DNA of 32,716 nucleotides from the NCBI GenBank assembly GCA_039177555.1, contig JBCDFV010000047.1:1-32716 (forward strand), written 5' to 3'. The stretch is from JANQGH01 sp039177555. Its GTDB lineage: Bacteria; Pseudomonadota; Alphaproteobacteria; DSM-16000; Inquilinaceae. This document shows positions 7,936 to 14,310 of the stretch, in pieces. The notes below the pieces were generated by a model. The model was not told where the DNA came from, ran no database searches, and was given only the letters and a program-made list of their open reading frames with translations. A program made the translations under genes and the position numbers. Within the stretch, counting starts at the first letter, position 1, and the number at the start of each line of letters is the position of its first letter.

Positions 7936-8445
7936 ATGGCGGTGGCATTCGGGAACTATTTCCGCGCACTGGTTTGGGCGCTTGTCGGGTCGCTGTTGCT
8001 GGGCGTGTTTTTCTATCCGCTTGGCGGCGCCGGTGGCCTGGTTGGCCTCAACTTCATGGTCTACAACCTGATCGGCGTCTATATCGTCTCGCTGATCCTG
8101 CACTACTATCCGACGACCCAGATCCCCTTCTTCAAGCGGTTCCTCGGCTACCAAGGCGTTGAATCGACGACGCTTTTCGTCTTGGCGATCGAAGGCTGCG
8201 TGATCGCCGTCTACGTCATCTATTGGATCTTGGGTGTCATCGTCTCGTTTCTTCACCTTTGGACGGTGACGGTCGGCTCCGGTTGGGCGGTCGCCCACTT
8301 CATCGTTTCCGCCGCGGTCGTGCTGTACACATGGCATCGCAGCCGAAGGCTCGACGAGCCCGGCACATGGTACCTTTCGCCGATCGTGATCATCCTGTTC
8401 CTGCTATTGGTGCCGATGGCGTATGAAGGTCTGCTATTCCAATAA
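7936..8445 (+). CDS. Multi-pass membrane protein of unknown function
   Basis: This 169-residue protein consists mostly of hydrophobic helices. I count about five membrane segments: residues 11-30, 36-56, 80-105, 115-132 and 148-166, with a charged turn WHRSRRLDEPG (133-143) between the last two. Polar features include LHYYPTTQIPFFKRFLG (55-71) between helices 2 and 3. No catalytic or transport motif was recognised. The start is secure: GGGGAGAG lies just ahead of ATG 7936. It follows the PaaK-like gene on the same strand after 149 bases and is preceded by the ATAAGAGCT repeat. The candidate lipoprotein gene overlaps its 3' end in another frame, suggesting possible translational coupling. Function is unknown. 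Confidence 0.85.
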   Translation: MAVAFGNYFRALVWALVGSLLLGVFFYPLGGAGGLVGLNFMVYNLIGVYIVSLILHYYPTTQIPFFKRFLGYQGVESTTLFVLAIEGCVIAVYVIYWILGVIVSFLHLWTVTVGSGWAVAHFIVSAAVVLYTWHRSRRLDEPGTWYLSPIVIILFLLLVPMAYEGLLFQ

Positions 8446-8602
8446 TCATCGACAGTCGCCAGCACGGCGCCGCCGGATAGCGCCGTGGCTGGTGGGCCCG
8501 TTCCTGCTGATCTGCCTGGCGGCGTGCGACAGCACGAGCATGAGCGGCGCCGGCAGCAATGACGGCGCGCGCGGCAGGGTTTCGATGTCGCTGCCCTTTT
8601 AG
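8423..8602 (+). CDS. Candidate small lipoprotein
   Basis: A 59-codon reading frame starts at ATG 8423, overlapping the last 23 bases of the membrane-protein gene. It encodes an arginine-rich n-region (PARRRRIAPW, 13-22), a hydrophobic core VGPFLLICLAA (24-34) and a lipobox LAAC with C35. A short polar Ser/Gly tail follows, ending RVSMSLPF. If processed, the mature peptide would be about 25 residues anchored in the envelope. An in-frame GTG at 8492 (codon 24) would give a shorter signal peptide. No strong ribosome site is visible for the ATG. The lipobox and the signal-peptide-like composition support a real gene; the small size and weak start argue for caution. Confidence 0.45.
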   Translation: MKVCYSNNHRQSPARRRRIAPWLVGPFLLICLAACDSTSMSGAGSNDGARGRVSMSLPF

Positions 8603-8694
8603 GCTGTTTGCCGGCTCCACTTGCGGCGGCAGCGCCGACCAATCAGGTCCAGCGGATTCGGGCCAGAAGCCGCCCCAGCTCTAGAGACGGCAGA

Positions 8695-8871
8695 TCAGTC
8701 GCCGACGGCGGCCACTTGCCGGCCGAAAAAGGTGGTCGTGAGGTCGGTGGTCACCGCTGTCTCGCCGCAGATAGGGCATTCAACCGTTGGCCCCAGCCTG
8801 CGGGCGACAAAATGGTGGCCGGAGCTACAGACAATCTCATACCCCTGGGCCAGCCGCCGTTCGATGACCAT
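8695..8871 (-). CDS. Small zinc-ribbon-like protein
   Basis: A 58-codon minus-strand gene encodes a compact protein with the pattern of a treble-clef or zinc ribbon. C15 and H19/H20 (YEIVCSSGHHFVARR) form one half and C32/C35 (VECPICGETAVTTD) the other. The tail TTTFFGRQVAAVGD follows. The CxxxGH...CPxCG layout is common in small proteins that bind one zinc ion. ATG at 8871 is preceded by a G-rich run on the coding strand, and a TTG lies one codon earlier. An upstream in-frame stop (TAG) fixes the 5' limit. It stands alone between the lipoprotein candidate and the aminotransferase terminator, with a perfect-arm dyad just upstream. No function is assigned. Confidence 0.65.
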   Translation of the reverse strand: MVIERRLAQGYEIVCSSGHHFVARRLGPTVECPICGETAVTTDLTTTFFGRQVAAVGD

Positions 8872-8883
8872 CAATCGCCCCCC

Positions 8884-8897
8884 GTTAGTTGACTAAC
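8884..8897. promoter_or_regulatory. Operator-like dyad GTTAGT-TG-ACTAAC
   Basis: This is a perfect 6-base inverted repeat around a 2-base centre. It ends 13 bases before the ATG of the small zinc-ribbon gene, reading on the minus strand. Size and position suit a site for a dimeric regulator (MarR- or TetR-like), but no regulator gene is adjacent. Confidence 0.45.
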
Positions 8898-8992
8898 GCA
8901 GATGTGGCCCGTTCAAAGGGTTGATTCCAGCAAAACTTTCAAAGACTTACGAAAGCGATAAGCCCGCTGATCGGGCCAAAGCATAAAATATG

Positions 8993-9017
8993 GAAAGGCC
9001 GCGCAAGGCGGCCTTTC
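8993..9017 (-). terminator. Hairpin terminator downstream of the aminotransferase gene
   Basis: A perfect 10-base stem (GAAAGGCCGC at 8993-9002 and its complement at 9008-9017) has a 5-base loop. It lies 28 bases after the aminotransferase stop in the direction of transcription. On the minus strand the stem is followed by an AT-rich stretch (CATATTTTATG), a reasonable but imperfect U-tract. Confidence 0.75.
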
Positions 9018-9045
9018 TATTCCCCGGCGGTCTAATCCCGGCGGA

Positions 9046-10386
9046 CTAATCGACGGTTGGCAACACGTCGCGTATGCCGTCGACGATCTGGTCGATCTGC
9101 GACCGTTCGATGATCAGCGGCGGCGTCAGCGCGATGATGTCGCCCGTGACGCGGGACATGATGCCGGCGTCGTATAGCTTCAGGAACGCCTCGAAGGTGC
9201 GCTTGCCGGGCGCGCCCGGCCTCGGCTCAAGTTCGACCGCGCCGACCATGCCCAGATTGCGGATGTCGATCACATGCCGCGTGCCCTTCAAGCTGTGCAG
9301 CGCGTCTTCCCAATAGGGCGCCATCTCCGCCGCCCGTTCGAACAGCCCGTCTTCCAGATAGGTGTCGAGGGCCGCGTGCGCGGCGGCACAGGCCAGCGGA
9401 TGGGCGGAATAGGTATAGCCGTGGAACAGCTCGATGGCGCCCTCGCCCGCGCTGTCCATGAAGGTCTGATAGATGTCGTCGCGGGCGAACACCGCCCCCA
9501 TCGGGATCGCGCCGTTCGTGATGCCCTTGGCCGTGGTCACCAAATCCGGCTGAACGCCGAAATAGTCGACGGCGAACGGCGCGCCAAGCCGGCCGAACCC
9601 GGTGATGACCTCATCGAAGATCAACAGGATGCCGTGCTTGTCGCAGATCGCGCGCAGCTTCTCCAAATAGCCCTTGGGCGGCAGCAACACGCCGGCTGAG
9701 CCGGCAAACGGCTCGACGATGACGGCGGCGATCGTCGACGGATCGTGCAGCGCGCAGATGCGCTCAAGTTCATCCGCCAGATGGGCGCCCCATTCCGGCT
9801 GGCCCCGGCTGAAGGCCTGGTGCTCAAGATTATGGGTGTGGGGCAGATGGTCGACACCGGTCAGCAAGGTGCCGAAATACTTGCGGTTGTTGACGATGCC
9901 GCCGACGGAGATGCCGCCGAAGCCAACGCCGTGATAGCCCTTTTCGCGGCCGACCAGCCGGGTGCGCTGACCCTCGCCGCGCACATGGTGATAGGCCAGG
10001 GCAATCTTCAGCGCGGTATCGACCGATTCCGACCCGGAATTGACGAAGAAGACATTGTCGAGATTGCCCGGCATCAGGCCGGCAAGGCGCGAGGCAAGAT
10101 CGAACGCCCTCGGGTGGCCCATCTGAAAGGCCGGCGAGTAGTCAAGCTCGCCAGCCTGTCGCCGGATCGCCTCGACGATGCGGGGAGCGCAATGGCCCGC
10201 GTTCACGCACCACAGACCGGCCGTGCTGTCCAATATCTGGCGCCCGTCCGCCGCCGTATAGTACATGCCCTTTGCCCCAACGACGAAGCGCGGCGCGCTC
10301 TTAAACTGCCGGTTCGACGTGAACGGCATCCAAAACGCGTTGAGATCGTTCGGCATCGCGTGCACACGCGGCAGAGCGTCATCCAT
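9046..10386 (-). CDS. Omega-amino acid:pyruvate aminotransferase (class III)
   Basis: This 446-residue PLP enzyme moves the terminal amino group of beta-alanine-like omega-amino acids or amines to pyruvate. It closely follows the omega-amino acid:pyruvate aminotransferase pattern: MPFTSNRQFKSAPR (20-33), DSTAGLWCVNAGH (53-65), NSGSESVDTALKIAL (116-130), GYHGVGFGGISVGGIVNNRK (150-169), DEVITGFGR (258-266) and TTAKGITNGAIPMGAV with the PLP Lys K287. ATG at 10386 has a strong AGGGAGGA ribosome site. It is a single-gene unit with its own terminator, divergent from the first gamma-glutamyltransferase gene. With the polyamine importer in the same window it could act in putrescine or beta-alanine breakdown, but that link is inference. 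Confidence 0.93.
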   Translation of the reverse strand: MDDALPRVHAMPNDLNAFWMPFTSNRQFKSAPRFVVGAKGMYYTAADGRQILDSTAGLWCVNAGHCAPRIVEAIRRQAGELDYSPAFQMGHPRAFDLASRLAGLMPGNLDNVFFVNSGSESVDTALKIALAYHHVRGEGQRTRLVGREKGYHGVGFGGISVGGIVNNRKYFGTLLTGVDHLPHTHNLEHQAFSRGQPEWGAHLADELERICALHDPSTIAAVIVEPFAGSAGVLLPPKGYLEKLRAICDKHGILLIFDEVITGFGRLGAPFAVDYFGVQPDLVTTAKGITNGAIPMGAVFARDDIYQTFMDSAGEGAIELFHGYTYSAHPLACAAAHAALDTYLEDGLFERAAEMAPYWEDALHSLKGTRHVIDIRNLGMVGAVELEPRPGAPGKRTFEAFLKLYDAGIMSRVTGDIIALTPPLIIERSQIDQIVDGIRDVLPTVD

Positions 10387-10537
10387 CGGACAATCCTCCC
10401 TTCAATCAACCACTGGCAACCATTGGCGGCACCCTAGGGCCGGGGATGGGTTGCGGCAAGGCCTGCCGGAGCATGGCAGATCAACGGCAACCGGAACGAC
10501 CAGCGCCATCGGGCGATCGGCTGCGGCCCCTGTGGCA

Positions 10538-10569
10538 CCGGCCTTCGCTTTCCCCGGCCTTCGCTTTCC
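10538..10569. repeat. Exact 16-base tandem duplication
   Basis: CCGGCCTTCGCTTTCC is repeated head to tail without mismatch at 10538-10553 and 10554-10569, flanked on both sides by GGCACC. It lies in the 273-base divergent region between the aminotransferase and gamma-glutamyltransferase genes, about 90 bases upstream of the latter's ATG. It looks like a recent slippage or duplication event and could change promoter spacing. Confidence 0.85.
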
Positions 10570-10659
10570 GGCACCAATGCATCTTGGCGGCCAAGCATTT
10601 GCCGTGTGATAGTTCGATATGTCCTCGACCAAGAGTGCGCAATTGAAGGAAAGCCCCCC

Positions 10660-12414
10660 ATGAAAGCACCGAAATTCGGAATCGCCGTTGCCGCCTTTGC
10701 CTTGCTGGGGGGCTTCCAAGCCATCGCGCAGGACAGGCCGGCACCGGAGGCCGCAACCGGCCTGGGCGCCGATGTCGACGCCGTAACCGCCCAGAACTAC
10801 ATGGTCGCGGCGGCTAATCCGTTGGCCGTACAGGCCGGCTATGATGTCTTGGCGGCCGGTGGCACGGCCGTCGACGCGATGGTTGCAGTGCAGATGGTGC
10901 TGAACCTGGTCGAGCCCCAAAGCTCGGGCATCGGCGGCGGCGCTTTCCTGGTTTACTACGACGCAACGACGGGCGAAGTCACGACCTTGGACGGACGCGA
11001 AACCGCCCCGATGGCGGCCGACAGCAACCTGTTCATGGGTCCGGACGGCGAACCGATGGGTTTCTGGCAGGCCGTCGTCGGCGGACGGTCGGTCGGCGCC
11101 CCCGGCACGGTGATGCTGATGGAGGTCGCGCACGACCGATATGGCTCGTCGTCCTGGGCCGACCTGTTTCAACCGGCGATCGACCTGGCCGAAAGCGGCT
11201 TCGAGGTGACGCCTCGGCTGGCGAACATGTTGAGCGGGGATACGGCGACCAGATTGCAGACCTATGAGACGGCGCGCGACTATTTCTTCCCGAACGGGAC
11301 CGCGCTGGCAGTCGGTGATGTGGTTCAGAACCAGCCCCTCGCCGATACGTTGCGCGCGATTGCCGCGAACGGCTCAAGCGCCTTTTATTCGGGCGACATC
11401 GCCGACGCGATTGTCACGGCGGTTCAGTCGACCGAAGAGAATCCCGGCCTTCTGGCGCTTGACGATCTGGCCGCCTATCAGGTGATCGAACGGCCGCCGG
11501 TGTGTCAGGCCTATCGCGGCTACCAGGTCTGTGGCATGGGGCCGCCCTCGTCAGGCGCCCTGACCGTTGGCCAGATCCTGGGCCTGCTGGAGCATTTCGA
11601 TCTGCCGTCGATGGGACCGGACTCGGTCGATGCCTGGCACTTGTTCGCCGAAGCCGGCAAGTTGGCCTACGCCGATCGCGGCCTGTACATGGCCGACAGC
11701 GATTTTGTGTCCGTGCCGGTCGACGGGCTTCTCGATCCCGCTTATTTGACCGGCCGGGCCCAGTTGATCAGCCTGGACCAGGCGGCCGAGCCGCCGGTGG
11801 CGCCGGGCAATCCGCCCTGGCGCGAGGCCCAACTTTGGGCGCCGGACGAATCGGCGGAACTGCCCGGCACCAGCCATGTCTCGATCATCGATGCCGACGG
11901 CAACGCGGTGTCCCTGACGACCACGATCGAAAGCGCCTTCGGCTCGCAGATCATGGTCGATGGCTTCCTGTTGAACAACGAACTGACCGACTTCTCGTTC
12001 CGACCGGAGGTCGATGGCCGCCTGATCGCCAATCGGGTCCAGCCGGGCAAGCGGCCGCGCAGTTCCATGGCGCCGACCATCGTCCTGGACGAGAACGGCG
12101 AGGTTGTCCTGGTGTTGGGGTCGCCCGGCGGCAGCCGGATCATCGGCTATGTCGCCCAGACCATCATCGCGGTGCTGGACTGGGATATGGACATCCAAAG
12201 CGCGATTGAGATGGGGCATGTCACCAATCGCAACGGCGCCACGGACCTTGAGATCGAAACTGAGGTGGTTGCCCTGCAGCCGCATTTGGAGGCGCGTGGC
12301 CACGAGGTGAACGTGCGGGCGCTGAACAGCGGCAGTCAAGGCATCCACGTCACCGATGACGCGTTGCTGGGCGGTGCCGATCCGCGCCGCGAGGGCATAG
12401 CGCTCGGCGACTAG
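10660..12414 (+). CDS. ggt: Gamma-glutamyltransferase, exported
   Basis: This 584-residue Ntn-hydrolase precursor cleaves or transfers the gamma-glutamyl group of glutathione and related compounds in the periplasm. Residues 1-24 are a Sec signal ending QAIAQ. The large-subunit region has AAGGTAVDAMVAVQ (66-79), SSGIGGGAFLV (88-98) and the substrate-carboxylate Arg in LDGRETAP (R113). The autocleavage site is GTSHVSIID, so T404 is the predicted nucleophile at the small-subunit N-terminus. Downstream are GFLLNNELTDFS (436-447), SSMAPTIV and GSPGGSRII, which build the active site. ATG 10660 has GAAGGA 10 bases upstream; an in-frame start 18 codons earlier would spoil the signal peptide. Length and motifs are normal for the family. 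Confidence 0.95.
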   Translation: MKAPKFGIAVAAFALLGGFQAIAQDRPAPEAATGLGADVDAVTAQNYMVAAANPLAVQAGYDVLAAGGTAVDAMVAVQMVLNLVEPQSSGIGGGAFLVYYDATTGEVTTLDGRETAPMAADSNLFMGPDGEPMGFWQAVVGGRSVGAPGTVMLMEVAHDRYGSSSWADLFQPAIDLAESGFEVTPRLANMLSGDTATRLQTYETARDYFFPNGTALAVGDVVQNQPLADTLRAIAANGSSAFYSGDIADAIVTAVQSTEENPGLLALDDLAAYQVIERPPVCQAYRGYQVCGMGPPSSGALTVGQILGLLEHFDLPSMGPDSVDAWHLFAEAGKLAYADRGLYMADSDFVSVPVDGLLDPAYLTGRAQLISLDQAAEPPVAPGNPPWREAQLWAPDESAELPGTSHVSIIDADGNAVSLTTTIESAFGSQIMVDGFLLNNELTDFSFRPEVDGRLIANRVQPGKRPRSSMAPTIVLDENGEVVLVLGSPGGSRIIGYVAQTIIAVLDWDMDIQSAIEMGHVTNRNGATDLEIETEVVALQPHLEARGHEVNVRALNSGSQGIHVTDDALLGGADPRREGIALGD

Positions 12415-12429
12415 TCGCACTTCCGACAG

Positions 12430-12465
12430 CCGTCCTTGCGGCGCCGACTGATGCGGCGAGGACGG
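12430..12465 (+). terminator. Possible hairpin after the first ggt gene
   Basis: Outer arms CCGTCCT (12430-12436) and AGGACGG (12459-12465) enclose inner arms CGCCG (12442-12446) and CGGCG (12454-12458). It begins 15 bases after the ggt stop. There is no T-run after it, so if it terminates it may need Rho; it could equally be an mRNA-stabilising structure. Confidence 0.35.
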
Positions 12466-12545
12466 TTCGGAATAGCGCTCCTGCCAAGTCGAATGGCGGC
12501 GGAACGCCTAAGCGCGGCCCGGCATGGATTGATTGAGCGAGGGTC

Positions 12546-12646
12546 GGGCTCGGACAAAACGAGCCCCCAAACGCAAGGTGGGCGCCCCGGCCGCTCTCCC
12601 CCAAGAGTGAACGGGCGCCCACCGAAGGGGATTTATGCTGCTCCCC
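12546..12646. ncRNA. Candidate structured RNA or leader between the two ggt-family genes
   Basis: Three hairpins follow each other in the 337-base gap at 12415-12751, which has no convincing gene. (1) GGGCTCG/CGAGCCC, 12546-12552 with 12560-12566, loop of 7. (2) A perfect 11-base stem GGTGGGCGCCC/GGGCGCCCACC, 12577-12587 with 12613-12623, containing an inner CTCT/AGAG hairpin (12594-12597, 12604-12607) that exposes the loop CCCCCA. (3) GGGGA/TCCCC, 12627-12631 with 12642-12646. A C-rich apical loop is a feature of some alphaproteobacterial small RNAs that pair with ribosome-binding sites. Direction and expression are unknown; it could also be a terminator complex or leader. The rest of the gap holds the hairpin at 12430 and an FNR-like box at 12682. 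Confidence 0.35.
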
Positions 12647-12681
12647 GACGATGTTTCTAGCGTCTTGACGGCATTCTGGCC

Positions 12682-12695
12682 TTGATCCAGGTCAA
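12682..12695. promoter_or_regulatory. FNR/FixK/Anr-like box TTGATCCAGGTCAA
   Basis: TTGAT-N4-GTCAA differs from the TTGAT-N4-ATCAA consensus of the FNR/FixK/Anr/Dnr family at one position. Its centre lies 63 bases before the TTG start at 12752, so a site at -41.5 would place transcription start near 12730, a typical activator arrangement. The only gene it could serve in that direction is the second ggt-family gene. Confidence 0.5.
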
Positions 12696-12751
12696 GCGGC
12701 GCGCCAAAAAGCGCGCTGCCTCGTCCCCTTGCCCCATGAAAGATCACGGGT

Positions 12752-14302
12752 TTGCCCCAGGCCGCCATCGCCGCCGGACATCGCGAGACCGCGCAAGCCG
12801 CCGCCGACATTCTCGGCGAAGGCGGCACGGCGGTGGATGCTGCGTTGGCCGGGCTGCTGGCCTCGTGCGTCGCCGAACCGGTCTTGTCCAGCCTCGGCGG
12901 CGGCGGGTTCCTGCTGGTCCGCCCGGCCGAGGGGCGCCCTGTCGTCTACGACTTTTTTGCCCAGACGCCTCGGCGCAAAAGGCCGGAGGGCGAGATCGCG
13001 ATCGAAGAGATCCGCGCCGATTTCGGCACGGCGACGCAGCCCTTCTGGATCGGTCCCGGCACGATCGCCACCCCCGGCGTGGTCAGCGGCGTGTTCGCGG
13101 CCCATGGCGACCATGGTCGCGCGCCGATGACGATGGTCGCGGAGCCGGCCAGCCGCCTGGCCCGAACCGGCGTGCCGTTCAGCGACTTTCAGGCCCGCGT
13201 GTCGACCATCGTGGCGCCGATCGTGCTCGCAACGCCTGAATCGCGGGCCCTGTTCGCCGACCCGAAGGACCCGGAGAAGCCCCTGGCGTCAGGGGCGGCG
13301 TTCAGGTCACCCGCCATGGCGGACGTCATCGAAAGCGTCGCGGCCGAGGGTCCACGTTTGTTCTACGAGGGCGAGATCGCCGCCGCGATCGCCGAGGCCT
13401 GCCTGGCAAAGGGCGGCCATCTGACGCGGGAGGACCTGGCGGCCTACAAGATGGTCCGACGACAGCCGCTTGAGACATCGTTCGGTGATATCAAACTGCT
13501 GACGAACCCACCCCCGGCGGCGGGCGGATCGCTGGTCGCCTTCGCCCTGTCGTTGCTCGACGGCCGGGACTTCGCCGGGGAGCGGTTTCTGGGCGCGGAG
13601 CACGCCGCATCCATCGCCCAGGCCATGCTGCTGACCGATCGCGCGCGGCTGGAGGCCGCGTCCGACCGCGACTTGGCGGCCATGGCCGAGGCGCTGTTCG
13701 AAGCGCCATTGCTACAGCGCTACAGGCACGCGATGGCATCCCACCCCGTCATGGCGCGCGGCACGACCCATCTCAGCATTGTCGATCGGGATGGGATGGC
13801 CGCGACGCTGACCGTCTCCAATGGTGAGGGCTGTGGCTGGGTCGACCCGGATCTGGGCTTCATGCTGAACAACATGCTGGGAGAACAGGAACTTCAGCCG
13901 GGCGGGATTGGCAGTTGGATGCCGGACCGCCGACTGTCATCGATGACCGCGCCGACGGTGGCCGAAACGCGAGACGGCGCCCTGACAGCGCTTGGCAGCG
14001 GGGGGTCCAGCCGGATTCGCACCGCCATCCTGCAAGTGCTGATCAACCGCTTCGGCTTCGGCAAGCCGTTGGACGCGGCGGTCGAGGCGCAGCGCCTTCA
14101 TGTCGAGGGCGGGCGCGCGGACATCGAGCCCGGCTTTGACGAGGAGGCCGCCGATGCTGTTGGCGCCCTTCACCTCGACTGCGTCAGATGGGACCAGCAG
14201 ACCATGTTCTTCGGCGGCGTGCACGCGGTCGAACGGCAGCCGAACGGTGCCGCCGCCGCGGCCGCCGATCCCCGCCGGGACGGGGCCGCCCTGATCGTCT
14301 GA
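12752..14302 (+). CDS. Gamma-glutamyltransferase-family protein, non-exported type
   Basis: This 516-residue Ntn-hydrolase-fold protein of the GGT family has no signal peptide, so it is likely cytoplasmic, unlike the exported Ggt upstream. Family motifs are AAGHRETAQAAADILGEGG (7-25), TAVDAALAGLLA (26-37), SSLGGGGFLLV (46-56) and the autocleavage segment GTTHLSIVD, with T338 as predicted nucleophile. GFMLNNMLGEQEL (369-381), SSMTAPTV and GSGGSSRIRTAI follow. The Arg that binds the glutamyl carboxylate in classical GGTs (DxRExAP) is replaced by YDFFAQTP (66-73), so substrate use probably differs. The start is TTG 12752, the only suitable in-frame codon after a stop at 12737; ATG 12736 is in another frame. 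It converges on the citrate synthase gene with 8 bases between stops. Confidence 0.88.
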   Translation: MPQAAIAAGHRETAQAAADILGEGGTAVDAALAGLLASCVAEPVLSSLGGGGFLLVRPAEGRPVVYDFFAQTPRRKRPEGEIAIEEIRADFGTATQPFWIGPGTIATPGVVSGVFAAHGDHGRAPMTMVAEPASRLARTGVPFSDFQARVSTIVAPIVLATPESRALFADPKDPEKPLASGAAFRSPAMADVIESVAAEGPRLFYEGEIAAAIAEACLAKGGHLTREDLAAYKMVRRQPLETSFGDIKLLTNPPPAAGGSLVAFALSLLDGRDFAGERFLGAEHAASIAQAMLLTDRARLEAASDRDLAAMAEALFEAPLLQRYRHAMASHPVMARGTTHLSIVDRDGMAATLTVSNGEGCGWVDPDLGFMLNNMLGEQELQPGGIGSWMPDRRLSSMTAPTVAETRDGALTALGSGGSSRIRTAILQVLINRFGFGKPLDAAVEAQRLHVEGGRADIEPGFDEEAADAVGALHLDCVRWDQQTMFFGGVHAVERQPNGAAAAAADPRRDGAALIV

Positions 14303-14310
14303 GCCGCCCG

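Noticed and set aside
8608..8896. Two plus-strand frames of about 90 codons in the gap before the aminotransferase
   Set aside because: Composition is non-gene-like and the opposite strand carries a better small gene with zinc-ligand spacing.
12736..12752. ATG 12736 as start or frameshift for the second GGT-family gene
   Set aside because: It is in another frame and its translation is Arg-rich noise; the conserved AAGHRETA start region begins directly after TTG 12752, so no frameshift is needed.
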